Assembly (NCBI GenBank): GCA_002346675.1
Contig: DEAI01000010.1
Coordinates: 1-24,000 of the forward strand
DNA: 24,000 bases
Direction: 5' to 3'
Origin: Fidelibacterota bacterium UBA2986
GTDB taxonomy: Bacteria > Fidelibacterota > Marinisomatia > Marinisomatales > AB-629-J13
Shown here: positions 1-9,077 of the stretch, piece after piece
Layout of the letters: each line of letters begins with the position of its first letter
How positions within the stretch are numbered: the stretch's first letter is position 1
Translations under genes and position numbers: made by a program
Notes under the pieces: model-generated
The model's input: only the letters and a program-made list of their open reading frames with translations
The model's database searches: none
What the model was told of the DNA's origin: nothing

Positions 1-3000
1 TACCACCACAAATTTACCTATGTGCTTTTCAGAGCCAGACTCAACAGTATAAATATATAGCCCCGGTGCAATTTCCTGATTATTGACAGTTCGCATGTCC
101 CACGTTGCAGTACCCGATACCGGATCATCGTGGACCCATTCAGTTATTTTTTCGCCGCTGACCGTGAACACCGAAATGGTACAGGTAGAGGTCAAATTTA
201 TAAATTTAAAGTCCCTCACATACTCAGATTCAGGATAAAACGATCGGGCAAAGTATGGATTTGGAACAACCTTTACATCGGAAAGATCACTTTGAGGTGG
301 AGCGCCTGGAGACACCGTTACAAAATTAGGGTCATGGATAGTTGTTCCACGAGGGCTTTCGATATGCTGATACCCGTCCGGACTTGCCCAGTTATCAGGA
401 TTTGAATAAGAATCTATGGTATCCGGCTGAAAACCATCCAAGCTATCCTCCCAGACAACTGTATAATCTCTTTCAATTCCCATATCATACGATGTTACAG
501 AGTAGGTATACTGCATCCCATCATAAACATTTTCATCTACATACTTATAATGATAAACGGATGTATCACCACTAACTCCCACCACAACCTTAGGCTCGCT
601 CAATTTAATTTCTTCAAATCCAGTGTCATCACCAAGAGAAAACCAAGGCGTATGCGGGTCGGCTCCTGATACACCCTGCCCCCTAATAATTCCATCAACA
701 CAGGACCCATCCTCATTGTATCCTAAGACACAGAACGAGCTGTCAGCTTCTTCATCAAGATCAAACTGAGCAATCGGCCTCCACCCCACATGGACACCAC
801 CATCATCAAAAATCATAAAATCTTCACCACCCCAGGTTGAGCCTCCATCATAACTTTTATAAATTTTATATCCCTCAAAATCAGAATACCTGGTCACAAC
901 ATCCACCGACTGTTCTGGCGCATTGTTCCAATAAAGATTGATCTTTCCTTCCTCAATCTCCGTATAAACCACTGGCCTATTGGGAGGGGTAAACCCTTGA
1001 TAGTGTGAGTTGTACATTACCTGAGCAAATCGGGCATTGTTTATAAGGTCTAATTCATTTTCTCCAAAAATAATACTGAAAGAAAATGGAACAGTTTCTC
1101 CAACTGGAAAATCAAATGGGCCACAGCTCATAATTAGCACACAATCAAGACCATCATCAAAAATATCTTCTTTCTCAAGTCCATCCAAAGAGTCAAAGTG
1201 AGGATTTAAAGGATTCGTAGAGGGGTCCTCAGGAAGATCTGGATTGGCCAGATGAAAAAACCAGGTTTTTTCATCTTCTGTTAAATTAGTAGTATCACCT
1301 GAAATAACCTTTAATAATATCTCCTCCCTATTTCGCGCCTGAGGACGCCCTGGCGAACCCGCACAGCAGTTTGTATTGCTCTCTCTTGTAACAACCCCCG
1401 GACGGTTGTACCAGTCAAACCAGTGCCAATCTGTCATCTTTAGAGGCTCCCCTGGATATATATCATAATAGCCATCCTTATCCAGGTCAATCGCACTTGT
1501 AGATATAGGAGAGTCAAGTAACTGCGTAGCCACAATACCAAAATCATTTCCCTTTTTTGTACCATCCTCCATGGCATATCCTGCAGCAAAATTGCTGAGC
1601 CCATCATAATCTCCGATCATCGCCATACTGATGAGCATGGAATCTTCTTTCACAGAAAACCTCTCCCAATAATATTTCATATAGTCATCTGCGTTGGTGT
1701 GGACCCCGAAATTTCCACTTGCATCCGCAGATACAACATCTGCGTCCATATAAAATCCTAGAAATACTCCCTTATAGTTAAACCCTTTTCCATGATTTAA
1801 CTTTGTCCCATCTGGCATGATCATACCATCATGAAAGACACCGTCCTCATCTACCCAATCACCGCTCTCGTTTCTAACCCTGACAGTAACAAACATAATA
1901 TCTTCAGCATAGGCAACCCCATAAGAGTGCGCTGTAGACATAACCCTTAAACCCATCGGGTAACCTGCCTGCTCATATTCATTATTGGTGTCCACACGGT
2001 TACTACGGTGAGCCCAGCGATCATCAAACTCCATATAGACATCGTTGTCTGATATAAACCTGCCCGGAATTTCTTTCCAGCAGTCAGGGTCTTTTCGAGT
2101 CCCTGAACAGCCCACTATATCGTTTGTTGCCCAAGAATCAGGGTCATCTCCATAATACTCGTCACCCCACCATCCCGGCCAGAACGGCTCCAGATCTCCC
2201 GCCTCTGGATTATATTTTTTAGGCCATGTTTCAGAATATAGACTGTGAGCTAAAAGAGGATATGTATCATTTGGATCAGAAAAAGGTGTATTAGAAAATA
2301 TATCCCCAGAGGTCACCTCAAGGTCATGAGAGTTAACTCTTGCCATTGTAGAGGCATGCCACTCGGTATCTTGAAGACTGGAAGACCTTGTAAACCAAGA
2401 TTCAGTTACTGTGGCTCCATAATACTCATAAATATCATCAGATGTCCACTCCTCTTTATCAGGGCCATAGTTATAAATATCAAAATCATCCGTTCGTTCT
2501 TTTAGCTTCGGCCTCAAACCCCATGGATAAACGAGACCAATTCGAGATTTTGAATAATTTGGATTAATTTCCGTATAACCTGTCTGCTTTATACTTATAA
2601 ATAACTCCTGCGCATCATCATCCAAGCCCCACTGATAATTACCATCAATAAAAATTTTACCTAATTTCCTAGATACACTATCAGGTCGCCATATCCCACA
2701 ATCTCTTTCACCATTTGAATTTCCACAATCATTTTCCATTTCAAAAATAATGCTCACAAAATTTGTATCTCCACCTGAATACCAAGCCTCATAAGCATCA
2801 TTGGAGCACCAGACCTCAACCGAATCCCCATCGAAACTTGTGTCACCGTCCGGCGCCTCACCACACCTTGCCCATGAAAAATAATTTTCTGCTGGTTCCG
2901 AAAAATTAGATACAAGATATGAACCCGGAATTCCCGCTAAAAAGGTAACGTGTGGGAGATTTGTATACTCCCCCCAAAGTCCAGCAGGATGAAAATCCCA

Positions 3001-3249
3001 GGTAACAAAATTTCCGAAATTGGTAACTGCGTTTTTCACTTTTCCTTGGAGAAGATATCCCTTTGCTCTATCGTTCATTGGATTTGTGGGATAGGGATAG
3101 TCACCTATTTTCATAAGAGGATTTGCATTTCTATAAACCGGCTCAATATCTCCTCGAGGTTCTATCATCGATGGATCACTCGCAAAAAGAAAGAAAGGAA
3201 ATAAATAAAACAATACCCAACGCACCTTAACATTCAATATCAATATCAT
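1..3249 (-). CDS. Large secreted protein with FnIII-like and C-terminal sorting-type domain (3' end outside window)
   Basis: The frame is open without a stop from the ATG at 3249 to the window edge, giving 1083 visible codons. An AGGA lies 5 nt before this ATG, and the start is 6 nt after the receptor stop, so this is the third gene of the operon. Residues 1-23 form a signal peptide ending FFLFA before SDP. The middle is rich in Asp, Trp, Tyr and Gly and matches no family I can name. Residues about 754-930 look fibronectin-III-like (starting TPPNRPVVYTEIEEGKINLY). From about 987 to the edge there is a beta-rich tail with VVPNPY, an SVFTVSGEKI strand and GLYIYTVESG. This resembles the FlgD-Ig/type-A C-terminal domains of FCB secreted proteins. 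Residues 588-601 (DLDKDGYYDIYPGE) are EF-hand-like. Probably exported to the cell surface. Function unknown. Confidence 0.85.
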   Translation of the reverse strand, partial: MILILNVKVRWVLFYLFPFFLFASDPSMIEPRGDIEPVYRNANPLMKIGDYPYPTNPMNDRAKGYLLQGKVKNAVTNFGNFVTWDFHPAGLWGEYTNLPHVTFLAGIPGSYLVSNFSEPAENYFSWARCGEAPDGDTSFDGDSVEVWCSNDAYEAWYSGGDTNFVSIIFEMENDCGNSNGERDCGIWRPDSVSRKLGKIFIDGNYQWGLDDDAQELFISIKQTGYTEINPNYSKSRIGLVYPWGLRPKLKERTDDFDIYNYGPDKEEWTSDDIYEYYGATVTESWFTRSSSLQDTEWHASTMARVNSHDLEVTSGDIFSNTPFSDPNDTYPLLAHSLYSETWPKKYNPEAGDLEPFWPGWWGDEYYGDDPDSWATNDIVGCSGTRKDPDCWKEIPGRFISDNDVYMEFDDRWAHRSNRVDTNNEYEQAGYPMGLRVMSTAHSYGVAYAEDIMFVTVRVRNESGDWVDEDGVFHDGMIMPDGTKLNHGKGFNYKGVFLGFYMDADVVSADASGNFGVHTNADDYMKYYWERFSVKEDSMLISMAMIGDYDGLSNFAAGYAMEDGTKKGNDFGIVATQLLDSPISTSAIDLDKDGYYDIYPGEPLKMTDWHWFDWYNRPGVVTRESNTNCCAGSPGRPQARNREEILLKVISGDTTNLTEDEKTWFFHLANPDLPEDPSTNPLNPHFDSLDGLEKEDIFDDGLDCVLIMSCGPFDFPVGETVPFSFSIIFGENELDLINNARFAQVMYNSHYQGFTPPNRPVVYTEIEEGKINLYWNNAPEQSVDVVTRYSDFEGYKIYKSYDGGSTWGGEDFMIFDDGGVHVGWRPIAQFDLDEEADSSFCVLGYNEDGSCVDGIIRGQGVSGADPHTPWFSLGDDTGFEEIKLSEPKVVVGVSGDTSVYHYKYVDENVYDGMQYTYSVTSYDMGIERDYTVVWEDSLDGFQPDTIDSYSNPDNWASPDGYQHIESPRGTTIHDPNFVTVSPGAPPQSDLSDVKVVPNPYFARSFYPESEYVRDFKFINLTSTCTISVFTVSGEKITEWVHDDPVSGTATWDMRTVNNQEIAPGLYIYTVESGSEKHIGKFVVV

Positions 3250-3255
3250 ATCTTC

Positions 3256-6200
3256 CTAACGAAAATCAACCCTGATATTAAAGTTAATTTCCCGGGGAGA
3301 TGAGTTCACCCAGGGGTTATCATAGTAGGACGCAGACTTATCATGTTTAGCATCTGCGAGACCTACCCAGTCAGTATAATATGTTCCAGGGTCATCCGGT
3401 TTTCCTGTCAAAGGATACACATAAAAAGCATTTTTTATATTTAAGAGATTAAAAGCGCTGAGACCCATCGAAACCTTAAAATCTTTAAATTTAAATCCCT
3501 TAGATAAGTTTAAATTTAACATCCGCGTACTTGGGGATCGCTTTGTGTTTTTATTTTTCAAATCAGATGTAGGAGTGTTTCCATTGAAGATCATAGGGGT
3601 ATAGGGATACCCTGACTGATACATCCCCGTCAAACCCAAGCTTAAACCAAACGGCAAATAGGTATAAAAAGACATGGTCAGATCGTGAGGCCTATCATAG
3701 GGCATCAGAAATTCCTGAGATGGAGCATCTACCCAAATTCCTTCAACAGCTGCCCAATCATACTCACTATTTCCCTTGGCAGTGGAGTAGGTATACTGAA
3801 TAAGAGAATTTACAAATTTACCTCTTCTCTCTAAAGTGAAATCGATTCCTTTAGCGCTGCCATAATCGCCATTCGAAAAAACACGATACTCATACACACC
3901 GCTTCGGTAGTGCTTGGATGTTGCCCACTGGTCCATATCCTTTACCCACGCCGCAACTGTGTATGCCCAGCTTCTTCCCACCTGAATATTAAATCCCGCA
4001 GAATAAGATTGAGTCCTCGATGAGTTCATTGTCGCGTTACCTATAAGCCCCTCACCATCCTCAAATAATTGAGCTGGGTCTTCCAATTTATTTGTCTGCA
4101 AAAAGACATTTTGGTAAATCGGTGTCTGATAGTATAAACCATAGTTAAAGGTAAACGTAGCCCTATCTGTGATGACATGACTGAAGCCTATTCTCGGACT
4201 TATTTTATAAAACCACTTGGACTGCTGGAAAATTACAGGGGGATCTGCACCAAAAGACTGCTTGATTTGTGTGGAAGCGTCTTCGCCAGAGTCCCACACA
4301 CCATTTTCATTCAGGTCATCAAAATACCATGGAATACCTGGGGTATACTCTCCAGTTGAGTCAGCCCAAATTTCTGTGTTGTAGTTTACCGCATCCAATC
4401 TGACTCCCGCATTTATAACCATCCAGGGAACCTCAAATGTATTTTGAATGTATGCTGAAAACTCCGTGGGTTCCCTATAATTATCCCACTGCCCATTTCC
4501 ATTTGAATCTCGAAAATCTTCACCGCTATCCCAGACTCCATTATTTTCTCCAAAATCTGCTTCTTCATATTCAGCATCAGTTGGAAGCAATCCATCAGGA
4601 CCTGAATCAATCCAATATTCAGCAAATGTCTGAGAAAAAGCCGCCTCACCTTCCCAAGGGTTAATGACCTCATAAAAATCAAGCTTATGAGATTTATAAT
4701 CCATACCCGTTCTTACTTTCCAGCGATCGGTTATCTGAGATGTTATATCGAATCGTATTTCATTGGTCACCGCGTTAGATGTAGCATAAAAACGATCGTG
4801 ACCTCCAAATACTTTCCCCTCTTCCCATGCATAGCCATCATATGTCGGCATGTAGTAATTAGGGTCGGTTGGATTTCTTGGATTACCATCATCATTTACT
4901 CCAGAATAACGGGGTCCAAAATTAGATTCGGACCAGGGATCCTGATTGTACTGTAAATCAATATGACGATAATCCGCAAAAGGCTCATAGCTCTGATACA
5001 TTTCAGGCTCTAACCAATAGGTCCCATCACGGTTATAGAGCTCTTGAACCAGTTCAGGACCATCCCACTGCCCATCTGTATATTCATTCCCAGACCTATC
5101 AACCCAGGGTTCTCCCTCATCCCAAACCCCATTACCATTTTTATCTGTAAACTCTTCTGCGGACTCCCAATTATAAAGCCCTGGTATGGCACCGACGTAC
5201 CAGCCACTTCTGTCATCTCTTCTAGTATAAAATAGTGTATCAGCATTTTCAGAGATGGTATAGGGAACAACAAAAGCATTGTTATGGTCTGACATCTCTC
5301 TGTTTGGCCCTGCGGGATAGCGCCACTCAAACCAATCTGGATAGCCATCGTTATCACTGTCTTTCCAGCGCACACCTTGAAACTGTTGCTGCACAAATCT
5401 GGAAACACGAATAGTATAAAATGTTTTACTAGTTACTGAATGATTGAGCTCACCAGAGTAGCGATATGTATCACGAAATAGCTCATTCTGCCCGTCATCC
5501 CAGTATAGATATCTCGTATTAAATCCCTTTCGATGGGCTGCAACCTGCCAATAAGAGGCATTAAACCTCAGCCGGTTGGAATATTTATATGAGAGCTTAC
5601 CAAAGACATCCCAAGTCTTATCATTACCAAAACCTCGCCAGCCGGGCTCAGTATCCCACGGCTGTACCAGCCGCTCTCTGTTGCTCTCATTAAAAGGATC
5701 GTTAGAATCATCTACATAAACATTATCATCAAATTGATACACTCTATAATTATCATAGGTAGTAAATTGACCGGAAAACCAGTAATATAGTTTATCTAAA
5801 AACCCAGGAAAACGTCCCCCAAACCCCAGATTATAGTCATTGTATCCCCTCACCTCATCGTACTCATTACCTAATGAAGCTCCCACCAAACTGGTCGAAT
5901 ATCTAAACCCATAAGAAAAATCATTTCTCCCTGAGTTGGTATGCATATTTGAAACAGCCGACATAGCGTCACCATATTCTGCATTAAATCCACCTGGCTG
6001 CCAATCAAATTCCTTAATAGCAAACAGGTTCAACCTCGTCCCCGTTCCAATTCCTCCATATATCGGATTACGAATATACATGCCATCTATCATGTAAGCA
6101 ATCTCTCCAGAGCGCCCTCCTCTTACATGAATTTCCTGCAAGCCTCTCTCTTCGTGATCTTTAATTGCCCCCTCCTGCTGGCCAATTACCTGAACCACCC

Positions 6201-6660
6201 CAGACTGCAATGAATACAACTCACTCACATCTCTTATAGGGAGAGCTTCAACTGCCTCTTTGTCAATAGTTATTTTTTTTGATGTTGTACCTTTCTCTAC
6301 CAGCGGTCGCTCACCGATAACCTCTACCTCATCTCCCTCTACTGCCGCAACCGGAAGCATGAAATTAAGCCAAACTGTTTGGTCCATGGTTACCTGGACA
6401 TCTTTTCGAGTTTCCGTTCTGTGCCCCATCATTGTCACTGTGACATCATACTTCCCCACGGATACATTTAATATTATATAATTTCCATCAAAATCTGCAA
6501 TCGCACCCAGTGAGAGCTCAGGTATATACACCTGGGCTCCGGGCAGTGGATTTTGATCTACATTCGTCACCCTTCCTCTTATTGTACCATCTGTCCCCGC
6601 AAAGATAAATCCCGAGCTAATAAAAAATATAAAATAAATAAAATTTAATGATTTTCTCAT
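3256..6660 (-). CDS. TonB-dependent outer-membrane receptor with carboxypeptidase-regulatory-like N-terminal domain
   Basis: Energised outer-membrane transporter of 1134 aa; the substrate is not evident. Residues 1-21 are a signal peptide ending GFIFA. Residues ~25-105 form a CarboxypepD_reg-like beta-sandwich (GTIRGRVTNVDQNPLPGAQV, then DGNYIILNVSVGKYDVTV). Residues ~125-245 are the plug (ALPIRDVSELYSLQSGVVQ; IHVRGGRSGEIAYMIDGM). The rest is an aromatic-rich barrel ending in a terminal strand NFNIRVDFR. Unusually, predicted loops carry several acidic EF-hand-like inserts: residues 434-442, 506-533, 702-726 and 781-794. The ATG start has no clear Shine-Dalgarno and follows the lipoprotein stop by 12 nt. 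I do not call it SusC, because the partner lipoprotein is not recognisably SusD. Confidence 0.9.
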   Translation of the reverse strand: MRKSLNFIYFIFFISSGFIFAGTDGTIRGRVTNVDQNPLPGAQVYIPELSLGAIADFDGNYIILNVSVGKYDVTVTMMGHRTETRKDVQVTMDQTVWLNFMLPVAAVEGDEVEVIGERPLVEKGTTSKKITIDKEAVEALPIRDVSELYSLQSGVVQVIGQQEGAIKDHEERGLQEIHVRGGRSGEIAYMIDGMYIRNPIYGGIGTGTRLNLFAIKEFDWQPGGFNAEYGDAMSAVSNMHTNSGRNDFSYGFRYSTSLVGASLGNEYDEVRGYNDYNLGFGGRFPGFLDKLYYWFSGQFTTYDNYRVYQFDDNVYVDDSNDPFNESNRERLVQPWDTEPGWRGFGNDKTWDVFGKLSYKYSNRLRFNASYWQVAAHRKGFNTRYLYWDDGQNELFRDTYRYSGELNHSVTSKTFYTIRVSRFVQQQFQGVRWKDSDNDGYPDWFEWRYPAGPNREMSDHNNAFVVPYTISENADTLFYTRRDDRSGWYVGAIPGLYNWESAEEFTDKNGNGVWDEGEPWVDRSGNEYTDGQWDGPELVQELYNRDGTYWLEPEMYQSYEPFADYRHIDLQYNQDPWSESNFGPRYSGVNDDGNPRNPTDPNYYMPTYDGYAWEEGKVFGGHDRFYATSNAVTNEIRFDITSQITDRWKVRTGMDYKSHKLDFYEVINPWEGEAAFSQTFAEYWIDSGPDGLLPTDAEYEEADFGENNGVWDSGEDFRDSNGNGQWDNYREPTEFSAYIQNTFEVPWMVINAGVRLDAVNYNTEIWADSTGEYTPGIPWYFDDLNENGVWDSGEDASTQIKQSFGADPPVIFQQSKWFYKISPRIGFSHVITDRATFTFNYGLYYQTPIYQNVFLQTNKLEDPAQLFEDGEGLIGNATMNSSRTQSYSAGFNIQVGRSWAYTVAAWVKDMDQWATSKHYRSGVYEYRVFSNGDYGSAKGIDFTLERRGKFVNSLIQYTYSTAKGNSEYDWAAVEGIWVDAPSQEFLMPYDRPHDLTMSFYTYLPFGLSLGLTGMYQSGYPYTPMIFNGNTPTSDLKNKNTKRSPSTRMLNLNLSKGFKFKDFKVSMGLSAFNLLNIKNAFYVYPLTGKPDDPGTYYTDWVGLADAKHDKSASYYDNPWVNSSPREINFNIRVDFR
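4279..4557 (-). repeat. EF-hand-like acidic repeats in the TonB receptor (second cluster)
   Basis: Receptor residues 702-726 hold ENNGVWDSGEDFRDSNGNGQWD, described here by its key pattern N-G-V-W-D-S-G-E followed by D-S-N-G-N-G-Q-W-D. Residues 781-794 repeat the pattern as DDLNENGVWDSGED. The D-x-N-x-N-G-x-x-D spacing is that of a calcium-binding EF-hand-like loop. Calcium binding itself is inferred. Confidence 0.7.
5062..5145 (-). repeat. EF-hand-like acidic repeat pair in the TonB receptor (first cluster)
   Basis: Receptor residues 506-533 contain DKNGNGVWDEGE followed directly by DRSGNEYTDGQWD. This is the same acidic motif found in the lipoprotein and, in looser form, in the large secreted protein of the same operon. 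Confidence 0.7.
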
Positions 6661-6672
6661 CGCAATTTCAGC

Positions 6673-8946
6673 TTAATCTCCTGATGGTATCCTAACATGA
6701 TGAAGCCCTGATGTTCGTTGAATATTATATGGATCATTATCCAACTCATCAACCTCACTCAGAGCATCTAGCCTGACCGAGCTAGCCGGATTTAACAGCT
6801 TTGAGAGCAGTCCTGCGTTTCCAGCTTCGGCTGAATAATTACCCATTTCCCAGCGGGAGTAGCCTGCCCAAATTTCATCATCCGAATCAAACCAAACTGA
6901 CTCACCCCAGCGCACTTTCAACTCCGACTTGACAATTCCATAATTTTTCACCAGCCAGGTTGTATTTTCTTCTTCCCACTCTACACCACTACCAATCATG
7001 GTCATATTGACATTTCGAATTATTTTAAAACAATCATTGAAAGTAGTATCTGCAGCAGGGCATTCCTCAATTGATATAGGAGAAGAAGAGGTATCTCCAT
7101 AACAGTGGATACCCCCACTCTCAGCTATAAAACCACGGACGGTTTTAGCAGGAACAGTTACGCTATCCGAAAAAACCTGCTGAGATTTTCTAACAAAATA
7201 GATTCCCACGGATGTAGTGTCATAATATTCCTCATTAACCATTTCGCCATCTCGAAGCAACCCATTTGAAGTATAGTACAATACCTCATCCATTGAATTC
7301 TGCTGATACCAAAAGCCATCATCATAGGTTTGAGTAGAAAAACTAACCGAATTATCAATCTGATCAAAGGTAAACCCGTGATATCCATAGGGCTTAAAAA
7401 AACTGGGATGGACAAGCTTAAAAATATTATCACCTATTTTAAAAATATGATATCCATAGTAACGCACATCTCCAGCCGAAGGGTCGGACTCAATCCACTC
7501 CGTTTTAGTTAAATAATAATCTGTACCAACTCCCTCTTCCCCCACCTGTTCAATGGCTTTATTATTATATTGAGTTACAACAGAATCTAAATTATCTACC
7601 CACGATATTTTAAAATCAGTCCTTTCTGTCTCAAGGATTATATTATAAAACTTCACACCCCATCTTGTGGTCAAGGAATCATTTGGATAAACAGTGGTCA
7701 TGGGCCGTGGATTAAGAGGGTCAGACCAGTCCACAAGAAGAGTTTTTGGTGCTAAATCAAACACATACAAGTCATCTGACTCTATCACCCCATCATCATC
7801 AGTAAACAGCTCAGGGAGGTCCAATAATCGGTTTCCCCTATCAGTAAAATCTTCACCATCATCCCAAACCCCATTGTCATTGCTATCAACTAACTCTTCG
7901 CTGTCATCCCAGTACCCATTGCAATTTCTATCCTCAAAAGGCTCAATTAAATCATAGACACCATTATCATTGCGATCAACATAGACCTCCGCTGGGTCCC
8001 AGATAGAATTTCCTCTGTCGCAAAACCCAGTGCCCTCATCTTCATTCGTTACAATAAACGTTTCGCCAGAAAGACACTCTGACTGTGATCCAGCTTCTAT
8101 CTCACCAAAGCTATCATAGAGACCATTATCATTACAGTCTGTATTTAAACGAAAAATTAGCGAATCACCGCTGAGCCTTCGCCACGATGGAAAATAAAAC
8201 TCCTTTGAAATAGGGACAACCCCCTGAGAATACTCATTTTCTGACTTTTCCCACTCAGATCTATCTACGAACACAAACCCCTCCTCCGGGAGTTCCTTAA
8301 CAACTGAGGTATAAGAAACAACGTCAAGTGTATCGTAAAATTTTATTGTATCACTTTGAAACATCCAATCTGAATTAAACGGTTTATATCTTTGCAGATC
8401 CGGGACCGCGTCAAACTCCCACTCCAATCTATCTATATTCTTAAATTGAATTGAAAACAGAGCAACGGAATCCTCCACAACCTTTCCGATCTGATTGAAT
8501 GAAATATCTAAATCGCTACCACACAAGGACTGGGGGCAGGTCTCCGGGTCCAAGTCATTTCTCTCTACCAACCATGTAGGCGAATCTGGGGTGATCTTCA
8601 TATATGCAGATGTATCAACAGTACTCGGGGTTTCGGAAACTACAAGCTGAGGATATGTTTTAAATGTGAGCTGGGTTGGCTCCCTATTATATAGACTTAA
8701 ATAGTCAATGTACTTAAACCCAAAGCTTGCATTATTGTAGCGATAAAATTGAACCTCTATCTCATCATCAAGAGTATAAAAATAGTCTTGAATAAGGCCG
8801 GTTGATCCGTTTCCAACAAATGGATCCCCTAGTGTATTAACTAGACCTATAGTCTCAATTTCCTCATCCTCTTTCTGCTCACACCCAAAAAACACAAAGC
8901 TGACAGCTGAAAAAATAAACAGGACAGAAAATAGATTCTTTAACAC
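6673..8946 (-). CDS. Large outer-membrane lipoprotein with tandem EF-hand-like repeats
   Basis: First gene of the surface operon, 757 aa, with a GTG start. The N-terminus MLKNLFSVLFIFSAVSFVFFGC is a lipoprotein signal with acylated Cys22 (an untypical lipobox, FFG-C) followed by an acidic linker EQKEDEE. Residues 270-385 hold at least four consecutive acidic repeats of about 15 residues. The remainder is beta-rich, Asp- and Tyr-rich, with several Cys (C137, C142, C271, C291, C309, C342) that could form disulfides or stabilise the repeats. It matches no family I can name. Being upstream of a TonB receptor with a 12-nt gap suggests a surface partner that captures the receptor's substrate, but SusD-like helical features are not visible. 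Treat it as a conserved-looking hypothetical lipoprotein. Confidence 0.85.
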   Translation of the reverse strand: MLKNLFSVLFIFSAVSFVFFGCEQKEDEEIETIGLVNTLGDPFVGNGSTGLIQDYFYTLDDEIEVQFYRYNNASFGFKYIDYLSLYNREPTQLTFKTYPQLVVSETPSTVDTSAYMKITPDSPTWLVERNDLDPETCPQSLCGSDLDISFNQIGKVVEDSVALFSIQFKNIDRLEWEFDAVPDLQRYKPFNSDWMFQSDTIKFYDTLDVVSYTSVVKELPEEGFVFVDRSEWEKSENEYSQGVVPISKEFYFPSWRRLSGDSLIFRLNTDCNDNGLYDSFGEIEAGSQSECLSGETFIVTNEDEGTGFCDRGNSIWDPAEVYVDRNDNGVYDLIEPFEDRNCNGYWDDSEELVDSNDNGVWDDGEDFTDRGNRLLDLPELFTDDDGVIESDDLYVFDLAPKTLLVDWSDPLNPRPMTTVYPNDSLTTRWGVKFYNIILETERTDFKISWVDNLDSVVTQYNNKAIEQVGEEGVGTDYYLTKTEWIESDPSAGDVRYYGYHIFKIGDNIFKLVHPSFFKPYGYHGFTFDQIDNSVSFSTQTYDDGFWYQQNSMDEVLYYTSNGLLRDGEMVNEEYYDTTSVGIYFVRKSQQVFSDSVTVPAKTVRGFIAESGGIHCYGDTSSSPISIEECPAADTTFNDCFKIIRNVNMTMIGSGVEWEEENTTWLVKNYGIVKSELKVRWGESVWFDSDDEIWAGYSRWEMGNYSAEAGNAGLLSKLLNPASSVRLDALSEVDELDNDPYNIQRTSGLHHVRIPSGD
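7792..8139 (-). repeat. Tandem ~15-residue D-x-N-x-N-G-x-[WY]-D array in the lipoprotein
   Basis: Residues 270-385 contain DCNDNGLYD, then DRGNSIWD, DRNDNGVYD (from 324), DRNCNGYWD (from 339), DSNDNGVWDDGED (from 354) and DRGNRLLD (from 368). The central units start every 14-15 residues. Spacing and acidity resemble dockerin or thrombospondin-3 calcium loops. Confidence 0.75.
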
Positions 8947-9019
8947 GAACTGATAATATTATTTATTATATTATTAAATACTAAAAACAAATTCCAAAAA
9001 AGAAAGCAGAATTTAAATG

Positions 9020-9055
9020 AAAAAAACAATTAAACAAGTGTAGGAATATTCACTT
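9020..9055 (-). terminator. Weak terminator candidate downstream of clpP
   Basis: On the minus strand, AAGTG and CACTT (9055-9051 and 9040-9036) can pair around a 10-nt loop. A run of seven T follows at 9026-9020, after a short gap. The stem is only 5 bp, so this is weak. The rest of the 8947-9077 spacer is very AT-rich and must contain the promoter of the lipoprotein operon, but I could not place its -35 and -10 boxes with confidence. Confidence 0.3.
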
Positions 9056-9077
9056 AACATTAAAGCTATACAATAAA

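Noticed and set aside
130..575. Short plus-strand ORFs opposite the large secreted protein
   Set aside because: They lie opposite a 1083-codon open frame with signal peptide and family-like tail. Their translations show no domain, and no Shine-Dalgarno precedes them.
2950..3204. 84-aa plus-strand ORF
   Set aside because: It is antisense to the signal-peptide end of the large secreted protein and has no recognisable features.
5010..5408. 132-aa minus-strand ORF inside the TonB receptor gene
   Set aside because: It is an alternative frame of the receptor. Its length is explained by the repetitive Asp/Asn/Gly codons of the acidic repeats.
6673..8946. SusD identity for the lipoprotein, making a SusC/SusD pair
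   Set aside because: The TPR-like helical composition of SusD is missing. The protein is beta- and Asp-rich with acidic repeats, so I keep it as unknown.
8947..9077. A precise promoter for the lipoprotein operon
   Set aside because: TTGTTT and TATAAT occur, but only 14 nt apart, in very AT-rich DNA with several equal alternatives.
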